The translations under genes were made by a program, and so were the position numbers. 64,000 nucleotides of DNA from Bombilactobacillus mellifer (GTDB taxonomy: Bacteria > Bacillota > Bacilli > Lactobacillales > Lactobacillaceae), in the NCBI RefSeq assembly GCF_000970795.1, contig NZ_KQ034028.1, positions 837,839 to 901,838 on the forward strand, read 5' to 3'. Shown here in pieces: positions 1 through 9,473 of the stretch (positions within the stretch are counted from its first letter, which is position 1; each line of letters opens with the position of its first letter). The notes under the pieces were generated by a model. The model was not told the origin of the DNA and searched no databases. It worked only from the letters and a program-made list of their open reading frames with translations.

Positions 1-600
1 GATACCCGGACTATTATTACTAAATTGGCTGACATCTCTGTACCAATCTTTTTAGTAATTAATAAGATTGACTTAGTTCATCCAGATGCTCTTTTACCGC
101 TAATTGATCAGTATCAACAGTTACATCATTTTCAAGAAATTTTCCCCATTTCGGCCACACAAGGGAATAATGTGGCCGAACTCTTAACTGCTGTAGGTCA
201 AATTCTACCAGTAGGCCCCAAGTATTACCCTGAAGATCAAATAAGCGATCATCCAGAATATTTTGTGGTGAGCGAAATTATTCGCGAAAAGATTTTAGAA
301 TTAACACGCCAAGAGGTTCCACATGCAGTAGCCGTAGTTGTGGAGGATATGCAGCAACGGTTACAGGGTAAATTACAGGTACAAGCGACCATTTATGTGG
401 AACGCGCTAGTCAAAAGCAAATTATAATTGGCAGTAAAGGTTCGATGTTAAAGAATATTGGCATTCGCGCTCGCAAAAAAATTGAATTATTGCTTGGGGA
501 ACGTATTAACTTACAATTATGGGTCAAAGTTCAAAAAAATTGGCGGAATGATCCGTTATTTTTAGCGCGAATGGGTTATGCTGTGAAGGACTTGAAATAG
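1..600 (+). CDS. era: GTPase Era, 3' part (5' end outside the window)
   Basis: This is the C-terminal part of the ribosome-assembly GTPase Era, which binds the 3' end of 16S rRNA during 30S maturation. The frame is open from base 1, so the start, Walker A and switch regions lie upstream. The fragment keeps the G4 guanine-specificity motif NKID (about bases 61-72) and the SAT-like G5 region. It is followed by the KH RNA-binding domain with the core [13 protein letters not shown] and the downstream basic helix RARKKIE. The first 24 bases also translate in frame (DTRTIITK), which supports a partial gene rather than a start at base 25. The stop lies 2 bases before recO, an arrangement common in lactobacilli. 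Identification is firm. Confidence 0.96.
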   Translation, partial: DTRTIITKLADISVPIFLVINKIDLVHPDALLPLIDQYQQLHHFQEIFPISATQGNNVAELLTAVGQILPVGPKYYPEDQISDHPEYFVVSEIIREKILELTRQEVPHAVAVVVEDMQQRLQGKLQVQATIYVERASQKQIIIGSKGSMLKNIGIRARKKIELLLGERINLQLWVKVQKNWRNDPLFLARMGYAVKDLK

Positions 601-602
601 CG

Positions 603-1364
603 ATGGTTTTAGCACGTAATCAGTCTTTTCGAGGACTGGTTTTACGCTTACAAGATTATCATGATAATGATCAATTGGCTTATTTGTTAACCGATCGTTA
701 TGGGTTGGTCACCTTTTTAATGCGGGGTATCAAGAAACCTAACGCTAAGCAACGTTATTTAGTGTTGCCATTTACCTATGGTCATTATCAGGGTACTTTC
801 AATGATCATGGATTTTCTTATTTAAGTACGGCCCAAGAATTACAACAATTTGAAAATGTAGCGCAAGATATTTTTAAAAATGCTTATGTTACTTATATTT
901 ATGATTTGACAATCCGTGCTTTTACTTCACAATCATTGAGCACTGCTTGGTTTGAGCAAATTTTGTGGGCTACTAAATTAATCGACGCAGGACAAGATCC
1001 GGAGATTATCTGCAATATTCTTGAAGTGCAGCTATTACAACCATTTGGGGTTCAACCTAATTGGCAACGTTGTGTAGTGGGGGGCGAAAACCAAGGCCCG
1101 TTCGATTATTCTGTTGTTTATAGTGGAATTTTGTGCCAAAAGCATTGGCCTCAGGACAAACATCGTTTACATTTAAAACCAAAAGTGGTTGCTTATTTGC
1201 GGTTATTTGCCCAACTTCGGCTCCGTCGCATCAAGCACATTGCAGTGGATGAGTCGACCAAAGCGCAACTGCGACATACCTTAGATATCATTTATCAAGA
1301 CACCGTAAGCGTTTATCCCAAAAGTAAAAAGTTTATTGATTCGATGTATCGCTGGCAAATCTAG
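603..1364 (+). CDS. recO: DNA repair protein RecO
   Basis: RecO loads RecA on SSB-coated single-stranded DNA with RecR (RecFOR pathway). The 253-residue length and the N-terminal OB-fold region (FRGLVLRLQDYHDNDQLAYLLTD type) fit the family, and the gene directly follows era. The C-terminal zinc-ribbon region is degenerate: the first C-x2-C pair reads C-V-V-G, and the second reads C-Q-K-H. At most two Cys and one His remain, so zinc binding is doubtful. The ATG start is 2 bases after the era stop, so translation is probably coupled. Confidence 0.93.
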   Translation: MVLARNQSFRGLVLRLQDYHDNDQLAYLLTDRYGLVTFLMRGIKKPNAKQRYLVLPFTYGHYQGTFNDHGFSYLSTAQELQQFENVAQDIFKNAYVTYIYDLTIRAFTSQSLSTAWFEQILWATKLIDAGQDPEIICNILEVQLLQPFGVQPNWQRCVVGGENQGPFDYSVVYSGILCQKHWPQDKHRLHLKPKVVAYLRLFAQLRLRRIKHIAVDESTKAQLRHTLDIIYQDTVSVYPKSKKFIDSMYRWQI

Positions 1365-1367
1365 GAG

Positions 1368-1395
1368 TTGACAGTATCGAGAGGAATGCTAAAAT
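1368..1395 (+). promoter_or_regulatory. Promoter of the glyQS T-box transcript
   Basis: The -35 element is a perfect TTGACA (1368-1373). A 16-base spacer separates it from the -10 TAAAAT (1390-1395), which is preceded by TGC as an extended -10. It begins 4 bases after the recO stop and lies just upstream of the T-box leader. Confidence 0.8.
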
Positions 1396-1401
1396 TAAAC
1401 T

Positions 1402-1550
1402 TGATTTCCGAACAGCGAGCGTGGATGGTGGAAGCACGCCGTTAATATGGCTCTTGGAATTAATGATAAACTGAGCGCAGGTTAATTCCTGAAGTAGGGT
1501 GGAACCGCGAGTAAATTCGTCCCTATGCAATTTTTGCATAGGTTTTTTTT
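1402..1550 (+). promoter_or_regulatory. T-box riboswitch (glycine) upstream of glyQS
   Basis: This leader senses uncharged tRNA-Gly and controls termination ahead of glyQS. The diagnostic T-box sequence AGGGTGGAACCGCG is at 1496-1509. A terminator follows: 9-bp stem CCTATGCAA/TTGCATAGG (1522-1542) and a run of eight T (1543-1550). Upstream is a stem I-like hairpin GCGTG/CACGC with GGTGG in its loop. A GGC glycine codon at 1449-1451 is the likely specifier. The specifier assignment is inference; the T-box and terminator are directly visible. Confidence 0.93.
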
Positions 1551-1588
1551 GTGCATAATATCTGTTTTTGTAGAAAGAGGTTAATACT

Positions 1589-2503
1589 TTGAAGAAAAAG
1601 CTAAATATTCAGGACATGATTTTAACCCTGCAACAATTTTGGAGTGCTAAAGGTTGTATGTTAATGCAAGCCTATGATACGGAAAAGGGTGCTGGGACAA
1701 TGAGTCCTTATACCTTTTTACGTGCGATTGGGCCGGAACCTTGGAATGCTGCTTATGTAGAACCTTCACGGCGCCCTGCTGATGGTCGTTATGGTGATAA
1801 TCCTAACCGACTATATCAGCATCATCAGTTTCAAGTGGTGATGAAGCCCTCACCTCTGGAGATTCAAGATTATTACTTAGATAGTTTACGCGCTTTAGGA
1901 ATTGAACCTTTGGAACATGATATTCGATTCGTTGAAGACAATTGGGAGAATCCATCAATGGGTTGTGCCGGTGTCGGTTGGGAAGTTTGGTTAGACGGGA
2001 TGGAAGTCACGCAATTTACTTATTTTCAACAGGTAGGCGGCTTAACCGCAGAACCGGTGACTAGTGAAATAACTTACGGAGTGGAACGCTTAGCTTCTTA
2101 TATTCAAGATGTTAACTCGGTATTTGATTTAGAATGGGGCGATGGCGTCCGCTATGGTGATATTTTTAAAGAACCGGAATATGAACATTCAAAATATTCC
2201 TTTGAAGATAGTGATCCGGCAATGTTATTTAAGTTTTTTGATGCTTATGAAAAAGAAGCCAAACGTTTGATTAGTTTAAATTTAGTCCATCCGGCCTATG
2301 ATTATATTTTAAAATGTAGCCATACCTTTAATTTATTAGATGCCCATAAGGCGGTTTCCGTAACGGAACGGGCCGGTTTTATGCATCGGATTCGCTCATT
2401 AGCTCATCAAGTGGCGCAAGCCTTTGTCAGTGAACGCCAAAAATTAGGTTTTCCTTTATTAGATGAAGCTACCCGTCAAAAAATTTTGCAGGAGATGAAA
2501 TAA
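1589..2503 (+). CDS. glyQ: Glycyl-tRNA synthetase alpha subunit
   Basis: Catalytic subunit of the bacterial tetrameric (alpha2beta2) glycyl-tRNA synthetase, which charges tRNA-Gly with glycine using ATP. The 304-residue protein carries the highly conserved class II core typical of GlyQ ([18 protein letters not shown], then [15 protein letters not shown]). The start is TTG at 1589, preceded by AGAAAGAGG at a good distance; no ATG fits the known N-terminus. The stop overlaps the glyS start (TAATG), so the two subunits are translationally coupled. Expression is governed by the T-box directly upstream. Confidence 0.97.
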   Translation: MKKKLNIQDMILTLQQFWSAKGCMLMQAYDTEKGAGTMSPYTFLRAIGPEPWNAAYVEPSRRPADGRYGDNPNRLYQHHQFQVVMKPSPLEIQDYYLDSLRALGIEPLEHDIRFVEDNWENPSMGCAGVGWEVWLDGMEVTQFTYFQQVGGLTAEPVTSEITYGVERLASYIQDVNSVFDLEWGDGVRYGDIFKEPEYEHSKYSFEDSDPAMLFKFFDAYEKEAKRLISLNLVHPAYDYILKCSHTFNLLDAHKAVSVTERAGFMHRIRSLAHQVAQAFVSERQKLGFPLLDEATRQKILQEMK

Positions 2504-4581
2504 TGACGCATTCATTTTTATTAGAAATTGGTTTAGAAGAAATGCCCGCGCATGTGGTGACACCCGCTATGGAACAATTAAAACAGCGCGTAATAAATTT
2601 TTTAGATGCTAATAATTTAAAGCATGGAACTGTGGAACCTTTTGCCACGCCGCGGCGTTTGGCAGTTTTGGTTCACGAATTAGCTAATCAACAACCGGAT
2701 CAAGATCTTGAAGTTAAGGGTCCCGCTAAAAAAATTGCAGTGGACGAGCAAAACCATTGGACGAAAGCTGCCGAAGGCTTTGCCCGTGGTCAAGGTGTTA
2801 GCGTCCAGGATATTTTTTTCCAACCAGTCAAAGGTACTGATTATGTTTATATTAAAAAACATATTGCCGGCCAACAAGCGGCCGACATTTTACCCGGTAT
2901 CAAAGATGTGATCACGGCGATGACTTTTCCTACCCGTATGCGCTGGAACAAATATAAGTTAGAATATATTCGCCCGATTCATTGGGTGGTAGCCTTGTTA
3001 GACCACGAAGTGATCAATTTTCAGCTGCTCAATATTCACACCAGTAATCAAACTTGGGGCCATCGTTTTTTGGGTAGTCAAATCACTCTAGCACAAGCAA
3101 CAGACTATCAGCAAGCTCTAGCTGACGATTTTGTGATCGCCGATCCACAAGAACGTCAGCATTTAATTGAAGAGCAGTTACAGACTTTAGCACAGCAACA
3201 CCATTGGCAAATTGAAATTGATCCGGAATTGTTAGAAGAAGTGACAAATCTGGTAGAGTATCCTACGGCTTTTGCCGGTCACTTCGATCCTAAATATTTA
3301 CAAATACCCGAAGAAGTTTTGATTACCTCCATGAAAGATAATCAACGCTACTTTTATGTTCGGGATCAAGACGATAAGTTAGTACCTTATTTTATTGGGG
3401 TTCGCAATGGGAATCAACAGCATTTAGACCAAGTAATTGCTGGTAATGAAAAAGTATTAGTTGCCCGTTTAGAAGATGCCGCGTTCTTTTTCCAAGAAGA
3501 TCAAAAACACGATATTAACTATTATGTACACCAATTAGAGAATGTTACTTTTCATGATAAAATCGGTTCCATGACCGAAAAAATGACACGTACCAAAATC
3601 ATTGCGCTGCTCTTAGCTCAAAAATTTAATTTAACAGCAGAAGAACAACAAAATTTACAGCGCGCCGCGGATATTTATAAATTTGACCTCGTCACTGATA
3701 TGGTTGGTGAATTTGCGGAACTGCAAGGAGTAATGGGGGAAAAATACGCCCTGAAGTTTGGTGAAACTCCCGCCGTCGCCCAAGCCATCCGCGAACATTA
3801 TTTACCAACATCTGCTGAAGGGGTACTGCCACAATCTACTGTAGGGCAGGTTTTAGCATTAGCTAATAAATTAGATAGTATTATGAGTTTTTTTGCAGTG
3901 GATTTAATTCCCAATGGTTCAAATGATCCTTATAGTCTGCGCCGTCAGGCTACAGGGATTGTCCGTATTTTAGAAAAAAAGCACTGGCATCTAGATTTCA
4001 ATCAATTGCAGCCGCAAATAATTGCTGCATGGCAGCAAACTGGAGCGCAAAAGCAACTGGATTATCATAAACATGTATCCGAAGTGAACGAATTTTTAAC
4101 AGAACGGGTCCGTCAGTTATTGCTTCAATCTCAAGTAGCTCATGATCTGATTGCCACCGTGACGACTACGACAGTTATTGATCCGGTAGCCATGCTGCAG
4201 CATGCTCAAGTTCTCCAGGCCCATCAAGCCGATTCCCAATTTAAAGAAGATATTGAGGCCTTGACAAGGGTATTGCGCATTACTGCCAAAGCAGCACTTC
4301 CCATTACTCAAGTTGCGGTGAATCCCAAATTATTTGAAACAGCTTCCGAACAGCAACTTTATCAAGAGGTTCAACAATTAGCCGCAGATTTTGCTCAACG
4401 GGACAATGATCAGCAATTGCAAGGTCTGCTTGCGTTGCAACCAACAATTACCAAATATTTTGACGACAATATGATTAATGCTGCTGATGACCAAATTCGA
4501 TACAACCGTTTGCGGCAATTGCAGCAGTTAGCCCAGATGATTCAGGTTTTTGGTGATTTAACTCAGTTAATTGTAAAATGA
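2503..4581 (+). CDS. glyS: Glycyl-tRNA synthetase beta subunit
   Basis: The beta subunit binds tRNA-Gly and completes the alpha2beta2 enzyme. Its 692-residue length and N-terminus (FLLEIGLEEMPAHVV) are typical. The internal segment FATPRRLAVLV and the HD-like region with KFDLVTDMVGEFAELQG also fit GlyS. The C-terminal anticodon-binding-like part is glutamine-rich. The ATG overlaps the glyQ stop by one base. Both genes form the T-box-controlled transcription unit. Confidence 0.97.
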   Translation: MTHSFLLEIGLEEMPAHVVTPAMEQLKQRVINFLDANNLKHGTVEPFATPRRLAVLVHELANQQPDQDLEVKGPAKKIAVDEQNHWTKAAEGFARGQGVSVQDIFFQPVKGTDYVYIKKHIAGQQAADILPGIKDVITAMTFPTRMRWNKYKLEYIRPIHWVVALLDHEVINFQLLNIHTSNQTWGHRFLGSQITLAQATDYQQALADDFVIADPQERQHLIEEQLQTLAQQHHWQIEIDPELLEEVTNLVEYPTAFAGHFDPKYLQIPEEVLITSMKDNQRYFYVRDQDDKLVPYFIGVRNGNQQHLDQVIAGNEKVLVARLEDAAFFFQEDQKHDINYYVHQLENVTFHDKIGSMTEKMTRTKIIALLLAQKFNLTAEEQQNLQRAADIYKFDLVTDMVGEFAELQGVMGEKYALKFGETPAVAQAIREHYLPTSAEGVLPQSTVGQVLALANKLDSIMSFFAVDLIPNGSNDPYSLRRQATGIVRILEKKHWHLDFNQLQPQIIAAWQQTGAQKQLDYHKHVSEVNEFLTERVRQLLLQSQVAHDLIATVTTTTVIDPVAMLQHAQVLQAHQADSQFKEDIEALTRVLRITAKAALPITQVAVNPKLFETASEQQLYQEVQQLAADFAQRDNDQQLQGLLALQPTITKYFDDNMINAADDQIRYNRLRQLQQLAQMIQVFGDLTQLIVK

Positions 4582-4596
4582 TCTTTGGCAAAATTT

Positions 4597-4625
4597 TTGC
4601 ATTCATCTGACAAAACGAGTAAAAT
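4597..4625 (+). promoter_or_regulatory. Promoter for dnaG-rpoD
   Basis: The candidate -35 is TTGCAT (4597-4602), with a 17-base spacer to -10 TAAAAT (4620-4625). It lies just after the glyS stop and about 75 bases ahead of dnaG. It is predicted from sequence only. Confidence 0.6.
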
Positions 4626-4645
4626 AATAATTAAAATTAGGTTGA

Positions 4646-4679
4646 GTAGTCGCATTTTTAGTGCGGCTATCTTTTCTTT
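4646..4679 (+). terminator. Terminator-like hairpin in the dnaG leader
   Basis: The stem GTAGTCGCA pairs with TGCGGCTAT (two G-T wobbles) across a loop of seven bases and is followed by the T-rich tail CTTTTCTTT. It sits downstream of the predicted dnaG promoter. It could therefore end read-through from glyS, or attenuate dnaG-rpoD transcription. Confidence 0.5.
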
Positions 4680-4701
4680 AGTGCGATTGTGAGGTGAGAC
4701 A

Positions 4702-6546
4702 ATGGCTCAAATTCCTGCTGCTTTCATTGAAGAAGTTCGCCAAAAAACGAATATTGTGGATGTGATTGAACCCTATGTCCAATTAAAAAAATCAGGACGT
4801 AATCTGTTTGGATTATGTCCCTTTCATGAGGAACGAACTCCTAGTTTTTCAGTATCTGAGGAGAAACAAATTTTTCATTGTTTTAGTTGTGGACGGGGTG
4901 GCAATGTTTTTAAATTTTTAATGGAGATTGAAAGTCTGAGTTTCCCTGAGGCGGTTATTAAGGTTGCCGAATTCAGTGGTTTATCTTTGCCCGCAGAATA
5001 TCAGGCGGCTAAAGGTCCATCCGAAAACCAATCAGCTACACTCTTAAAGCAGGACTACCAAGCGGCGCAAGAACTTTATCATCATATTTTAATGCGGACA
5101 CAGTTAGGGGAAACAGCGCTGAATTATTTACATCAGCGTCAACTAACTGATGCCACTTTGGAACATTTTCAAATTGGTTTTGCGCCTGATCAACAGCAAA
5201 TGCTATTGAGTTTTTTTCAAGTCAAACAAAAGGAGACAAGCGAATTAGCACGTTCCGGCTTGTTTACGCAAACTGATGAAGGAAAACTATTGGATCGCTT
5301 TCGTGATCGGGTGATATTTCCCGTCCAAGATCAAAGCGGAGATGTGATTGCTTTTTCAGGACGTATTTTACAAAAACCCGATCCCCAAAGGCCCGTGGGG
5401 AAATATTTGAATAGTCCGGAAACGGAGATTTTTAATAAAAGTAAAACCCTGTTTAATCTGGCAGCCGCCAAAAAAGAAATTCGTCAACAAGGTGAAGTCA
5501 TTTTATTTGAAGGATTTATGGATGTAATCAGCGCCTACCAGGCTGGTGTCAAAAATGGCGTAGCCTCCATGGGAACTAGTTTAACCGAACAACAAGTCTA
5601 TTTATTGCAGCGGATAACGCAACGGTTAATTATTTGTTATGATGGTGATGCTCCCGGTCTCAAGGCTGCTTGTCGAGCTTTAGAATTATTACAGTCCACT
5701 TCTTTGGAAGTTGGTGTAGTTATTTTGCCCCAAAATCAAGATCCGGATGAATTTATTAAAAGTCAAGGAGCCCAAGCCTTTAGTCAATTAGTCCATCATA
5801 AGAGTTTATCCCCAGAAGCCTTTATGATTGAATATTTGAGTCGTCAGTATAACTTAAACAATGATTTAGAAAAAGTTGATTATTTAAATGCAGCCTTAGC
5901 ATATATACTGCCCGTACAATCGCCTGTACAACAAGAATTGTATGTGGAACAATTAGCCCAACATTTAAATCTACCTTCCAGCACGATCCGACAAGAACTG
6001 CAAGAACAACAAAAAACTAAGAAAATCTTAACACCAGTGGCTGATTATGGTCAAAATCAGGCGGAAAAACGCAGTGCGCCGGATCACGATCAGGAATACG
6101 TTGGTTTAGACAGTGTTGAAAAGTCCGAACGTAATCTATTAAATATTGTTTTTCATTATCCGGAAGTATTGCAGATTATTGATCAGCATTCTGGTTTTCA
6201 TTTTGTGCACCAGCAGTATCAAGATATTTTTGATTATTGGGTCCGTGAATCTTTAATGAATGAACATTTAACCGTTGCACAATTTGTAGATTTAGTACCC
6301 GCTGACTTACGTGATTTGATCGTGGCAATTGAAATGATGCCCCGTCCGGATAATTATTTACCCGAAGAAGTTCAAGATTACATCACTAATATCGAACAAA
6401 ATAAGCAACGTCAACAATTGCAGAAATATCAAGTGCAAGTAAAACAAGCAAAGCAAATTGGTGATAGTCAACAAGAATTGGAACTAACCAAAAAAATGAT
6501 TGTATTGAGCCAACAGATGGATCAAGCCAAGTCAGTTAACAATTAG
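4702..6546 (+). CDS. dnaG: DNA primase
   Basis: Synthesises RNA primers at the replication fork with the DnaB-type helicase. The N-terminal CHC2 zinc ribbon has C39, H42, C60 and C63 (CPFHEERTPSFSV...HCFSCGRGGN). The TOPRIM catalytic core has E270 (LFEGFMD) and the metal-binding acids in YDGD (D314, D316). The C-terminal third is the helicase-interaction region, rich in glutamine. Its 614-residue length is normal. It starts with ATG after GAGGTGAG and is followed 12 bases later by rpoD, forming the usual macromolecular-synthesis operon. Confidence 0.97.
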   Translation: MAQIPAAFIEEVRQKTNIVDVIEPYVQLKKSGRNLFGLCPFHEERTPSFSVSEEKQIFHCFSCGRGGNVFKFLMEIESLSFPEAVIKVAEFSGLSLPAEYQAAKGPSENQSATLLKQDYQAAQELYHHILMRTQLGETALNYLHQRQLTDATLEHFQIGFAPDQQQMLLSFFQVKQKETSELARSGLFTQTDEGKLLDRFRDRVIFPVQDQSGDVIAFSGRILQKPDPQRPVGKYLNSPETEIFNKSKTLFNLAAAKKEIRQQGEVILFEGFMDVISAYQAGVKNGVASMGTSLTEQQVYLLQRITQRLIICYDGDAPGLKAACRALELLQSTSLEVGVVILPQNQDPDEFIKSQGAQAFSQLVHHKSLSPEAFMIEYLSRQYNLNNDLEKVDYLNAALAYILPVQSPVQQELYVEQLAQHLNLPSSTIRQELQEQQKTKKILTPVADYGQNQAEKRSAPDHDQEYVGLDSVEKSERNLLNIVFHYPEVLQIIDQHSGFHFVHQQYQDIFDYWVRESLMNEHLTVAQFVDLVPADLRDLIVAIEMMPRPDNYLPEEVQDYITNIEQNKQRQQLQKYQVQVKQAKQIGDSQQELELTKKMIVLSQQMDQAKSVNN

Positions 6547-6558
6547 AGGGATTTAAAT

Positions 6559-7686
6559 ATGGCAGAAGAAAAAAAGAAAAAGAGTGTCATCAAATCAAGC
6601 AAGGAATTAGAAAAAGCCACTAAAAAATTAATTCAAGACTATCATGATCAAAAAAAAGTCTCTGAACAAAAATTAAGTGAGCAAATTTTAAAACCTTTTG
6701 CACTAAAGGGTAAATCAGTAACCGAATTGATCGATCATTTACAAGATCATGGAATAAGTGTCGTCGATGCCCAAGGAGAGCCGAGCAAGTTAGCTTTGAA
6801 GAGTCAAAAAGAAGTTAACCACAAAGAATTAAGCGATATGTCGGCTCCCACGGGTGTGAAAATGAATGATCCCGTGCGAATGTATCTCAAAGAAATTGGG
6901 CGCGTACCCTTGCTCAATGCGCAACAGGAAGTAGAATTAGCCCAACGGATTGAAAAAGGTGATGAGGAAGCTAAACAACAATTAGCTGAAGCCAATTTAC
7001 GTTTAGTCGTATCCATTGCTAAACGCTACGTCGGACGTGGAATGCACTTTTTGGATTTAATTCAAGAAGGTAATATGGGATTAATGAAAGCCGTGGAAAA
7101 GTTCGATTATCGCAAAGGCTTCAAGTTCTCCACTTATGCTACATGGTGGATTCGTCAGGCGATTACGCGGGCTATTGCTGATCAAGCACGGACAATTCGA
7201 ATTCCGGTGCACATGGTGGAAACCATTAATAAATTAATTCGTATTCAACGTCAATTATTACAAGATTTGGGCAGAGAACCAACACCTGAAGAAATTGGTG
7301 CGGAAATGGAAATTCCGACAGCCAAAGTGCGGGATATTCTCAAAATTGCCCAGGAACCTGTCTCCTTAGAAACTCCCATTGGAGAAGAAGACGACTCGCA
7401 TTTGGGTGATTTTATTGAAGATGATGACGCAACTAGTCCCGAAGATCACGCTTCTTATGAATTATTGAAAGAACAACTGGAAAGTGTCTTAGATACCTTG
7501 ACGGATCGTGAAGAAAATGTATTGCGACTGCGGTTTGGATTAGATGACGGCCGCACCCGGACGTTAGAAGAAGTTGGTAAAGTTTTTGGTGTAACGCGGG
7601 AGCGTATTCGCCAAATTGAAGCAAAAGCTCTACGTAAATTGCGGCACCCATCACGTTCAAAACAATTACGGGACTTTTTGGAATAA
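6559..7686 (+). CDS. rpoD: RNA polymerase primary sigma factor (sigma-70/SigA)
   Basis: Directs RNA polymerase to housekeeping promoters. At 375 residues it is the short SigA form of Firmicutes without the large non-conserved insertion. After a lysine-rich N-terminus (region 1.1-like), region 1.2 begins near residue 101 ([16 protein letters not shown]). Region 2 contains the -10-recognition and melting segment ([21 protein letters not shown]). Region 4.2 contains the helix-turn-helix [20 protein letters not shown]. The start follows AGAGGG at normal spacing. A terminator ends the dnaG-rpoD unit. Confidence 0.98.
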   Translation: MAEEKKKKSVIKSSKELEKATKKLIQDYHDQKKVSEQKLSEQILKPFALKGKSVTELIDHLQDHGISVVDAQGEPSKLALKSQKEVNHKELSDMSAPTGVKMNDPVRMYLKEIGRVPLLNAQQEVELAQRIEKGDEEAKQQLAEANLRLVVSIAKRYVGRGMHFLDLIQEGNMGLMKAVEKFDYRKGFKFSTYATWWIRQAITRAIADQARTIRIPVHMVETINKLIRIQRQLLQDLGREPTPEEIGAEMEIPTAKVRDILKIAQEPVSLETPIGEEDDSHLGDFIEDDDATSPEDHASYELLKEQLESVLDTLTDREENVLRLRFGLDDGRTRTLEEVGKVFGVTRERIRQIEAKALRKLRHPSRSKQLRDFLE

Positions 7687-7706
7687 ACCGCATTCGCGGT
7701 TTTTTT
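7685..7706 (+). terminator. Terminator after rpoD
   Basis: AAACCGC and GCGGTTT pair around the loop ATTC, followed by more T (to 7706). It overlaps the rpoD stop codon and lies 28 bases before trmK. Confidence 0.85.
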
Positions 7707-7734
7707 CATTGTCTCAGATAATGAGGAGGTTTAT

Positions 7735-8424
7735 GTGCACAAGTTATCTAATCGCTTACAAAAAATTGTGGATTTAGTTCCTCCCGTCACCTGTCTGGCG
7801 GATATTGGAACAGACCATGCATTTGTTCCGATTTATTTAATCCAAAAAAAAATGATTCAACACGCTGTGGCCTGTGACGTGGCTGTGGGTCCGTTATCGA
7901 TTGCACGAACTAATATTCAGGCAGCGCAATTGGATACACAAATTGCAACCCGTCTAGCTGACGGTTTGCTGGGACTTCGTCCTGCCGATCAAGTAGATTT
8001 AGCAGTAATCGCGGGGATGGGTGGGCAATTGATTACGCATATTTTAAATGCCGGCTCTCAACAGTTACAGTCAATTTCTCAGTTAATTCTGGAACCTAAT
8101 AACGATGAGCCGTTAGTTCGCCAATGGTTAAATGATAGTGGTTGTTGGCAGATTGTTGCTGAAGCTATCGTACAAGATGGGCGCCACAATTATGAAATCA
8201 TCAGAGCCCAAAAACAAGAAGCAGTCGCTGCCTTAACCCCACAAGAAATTATGTTTGGACCATTTTTATTGCAAGAGAAAAGTCCTGTATTTCGTCATAA
8301 ATGGCAACAACAACTAACACGCACGCAATTAACGTTAGCTAATTTGATTCGAGCTCAACATTTAGAACCTACGAAGATTGCCGTCGCACAACAAAAATTA
8401 CAAAAAATAGAGGAGATTATTTAA
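7735..8424 (+). CDS. trmK: tRNA (adenine(22)-N1)-methyltransferase
   Basis: SAM-dependent enzyme that makes m1A22 in tRNA. The 229-residue protein carries the Rossmann motif I VTCLADIGTDHAFVPIYL, then AVIAGMGGQLITHIL and the family motif LILEPNNDEPLVRQWL. The C-terminal helical part (HKWQQQLTRTQL...) fits TrmK. The start is GTG at 7735 after GAGGAGG; an ATG two bases earlier is out of frame. The neighbour is nif3, as in many Firmicutes (YqfN-YqfO pair), with 3 bases between the genes. Confidence 0.93.
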   Translation: MHKLSNRLQKIVDLVPPVTCLADIGTDHAFVPIYLIQKKMIQHAVACDVAVGPLSIARTNIQAAQLDTQIATRLADGLLGLRPADQVDLAVIAGMGGQLITHILNAGSQQLQSISQLILEPNNDEPLVRQWLNDSGCWQIVAEAIVQDGRHNYEIIRAQKQEAVAALTPQEIMFGPFLLQEKSPVFRHKWQQQLTRTQLTLANLIRAQHLEPTKIAVAQQKLQKIEEII

Positions 8425-8427
8425 ATT

Positions 8428-9225
8428 ATGGAAGTAACAGGGCAAGATATTGTCACCCAGATTGAAGCCTATGCACCGCTAATTTTAAAAATGAATCATG
8501 ATCCATCTGGTTTACAATTGGGCGATTTGCGCCGACCCGTGCATCGAGTTTTGACCACTTTAGATGTTCGACCAGAGGTCGTCCAAGAAGCGATCACCAA
8601 TCAAGTCGATTTTATTTTTGCGCATCATCCCTTAATCTTTCACCCAGCGGTCAATTTGGATACAACTATTCCACAAAATGCTATGTATGCTGAATTATTA
8701 AAACATGATATTACGGTTTATGCTGCGCATACCAATATGGATAAAACCTGTCCCGGAATGAACGATTGGCTGGCCCAAGCTTTAAAATTGCAACAACTAG
8801 AAAGTTTTGCCCGCGATAACGATGGTGTTGGGTTAGGGCGCGTGGGGCTTTTAGCAACTCCTATGACTTGTTTAGAATTAGCCAAATATGTTAAACAGGT
8901 GTTCCATTTAGGAGGCTTGCGTTTAATTACCCCAGATATTAACAAAGTCGTTCAACGTATCGGTATTATTGGTGGCGATGGAGGTAAATTTTACTTAGAT
9001 GCGTTAGAAGATCATATTGATGTATTCATTACGGGAGATGTTTATTATCATACCGCTCATGATATGCTAAGCGCCGGCTTGAGTGTTATTGATCCGGGCC
9101 ATCATATTGAATCAATTTTTAAAGTACAAACAGCTAAATTGCTTAAACATTGGGCTCATGAGAACCAGTGGGCCCTCACCGTACAATCTTCGCAACTGTC
9201 GACAGAGCCTTATCAATTTATTTAA
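8428..9225 (+). CDS. Nif3-like dinuclear metal-centre protein
   Basis: Member of the Nif3/YqfO/YbgI family, which has a dinuclear metal site and no settled cellular role; some members act as GTP cyclohydrolase-like enzymes. The metal-ligand motifs are visible: H66-H67 in AHHPLIFHP, a Thr-Asn-Asp region (AAHTNMDK) and DPGHHIE near residues 222-228. At 265 residues it is the short form without the PII/CutA-like insertion found in B. subtilis YqfO. It lies 3 bases downstream of trmK, so both are probably co-transcribed. Confidence 0.9.
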   Translation: MEVTGQDIVTQIEAYAPLILKMNHDPSGLQLGDLRRPVHRVLTTLDVRPEVVQEAITNQVDFIFAHHPLIFHPAVNLDTTIPQNAMYAELLKHDITVYAAHTNMDKTCPGMNDWLAQALKLQQLESFARDNDGVGLGRVGLLATPMTCLELAKYVKQVFHLGGLRLITPDINKVVQRIGIIGGDGGKFYLDALEDHIDVFITGDVYYHTAHDMLSAGLSVIDPGHHIESIFKVQTAKLLKHWAHENQWALTVQSSQLSTEPYQFI

Positions 9226-9297
9226 TAGCATCACTTTAGCACGTGACTGCTTTATAACTATACAAAATTAGAGCTAAAATGTTAGTTTCCTAACAAT

Positions 9298-9416
9298 ATG
9301 TCGGAGTCAAATCCAGGTGACCTAAAAAGACACTAATGGAGGAGTCTGTATGTCGAATCCGTCAGAATTAATATGGAGGAGCCTGTATGTCGAATCCGTC
9401 AGAATTAATGAAGTAA
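9298..9416 (+). other. Cluster of tiny SD-preceded reading frames in the nif3-tautomerase gap
   Basis: The 248-base gap holds three short frames: MSESNPGDLKRH (9298-9336), one starting at 9350 with MSNPSELIW, and MSNPSELMK (9387-9416). The last two sit 5-6 bases after perfect GGAGGAG sites and are products of the tandem repeat. All begin with related peptides (MS..NP..L). They may be relics of a duplicated gene start or leader peptides; no function can be assigned. Confidence 0.35.
9336..9409 (+). repeat. Tandem repeat, two 37-bp units
   Basis: Unit 1 (9336-9372) and unit 2 (9373-9409) differ at a single base (T or C after GGAGGAG). Each unit carries a complete ribosome binding site, an ATG and the first codons M-S-N-P-S-E-L. 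There is no spacer or array structure, so it is a simple local duplication of a translation-initiation region. Confidence 0.9.
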
Positions 9417-9473
9417 AGAATAATAAATGTTATCATTAGGGTTATTCAATTAATATGCAAAGGAGAAATTATT

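Noticed and set aside
7433-7709. Minus-strand open frames opposite the end of rpoD
   Set aside because: They mirror the conserved rpoD coding sequence, have no SD and no family similarity.
9336-9409. Tandem repeat as a CRISPR array
   Set aside because: Two directly adjoining units without spacers and no cas genes.
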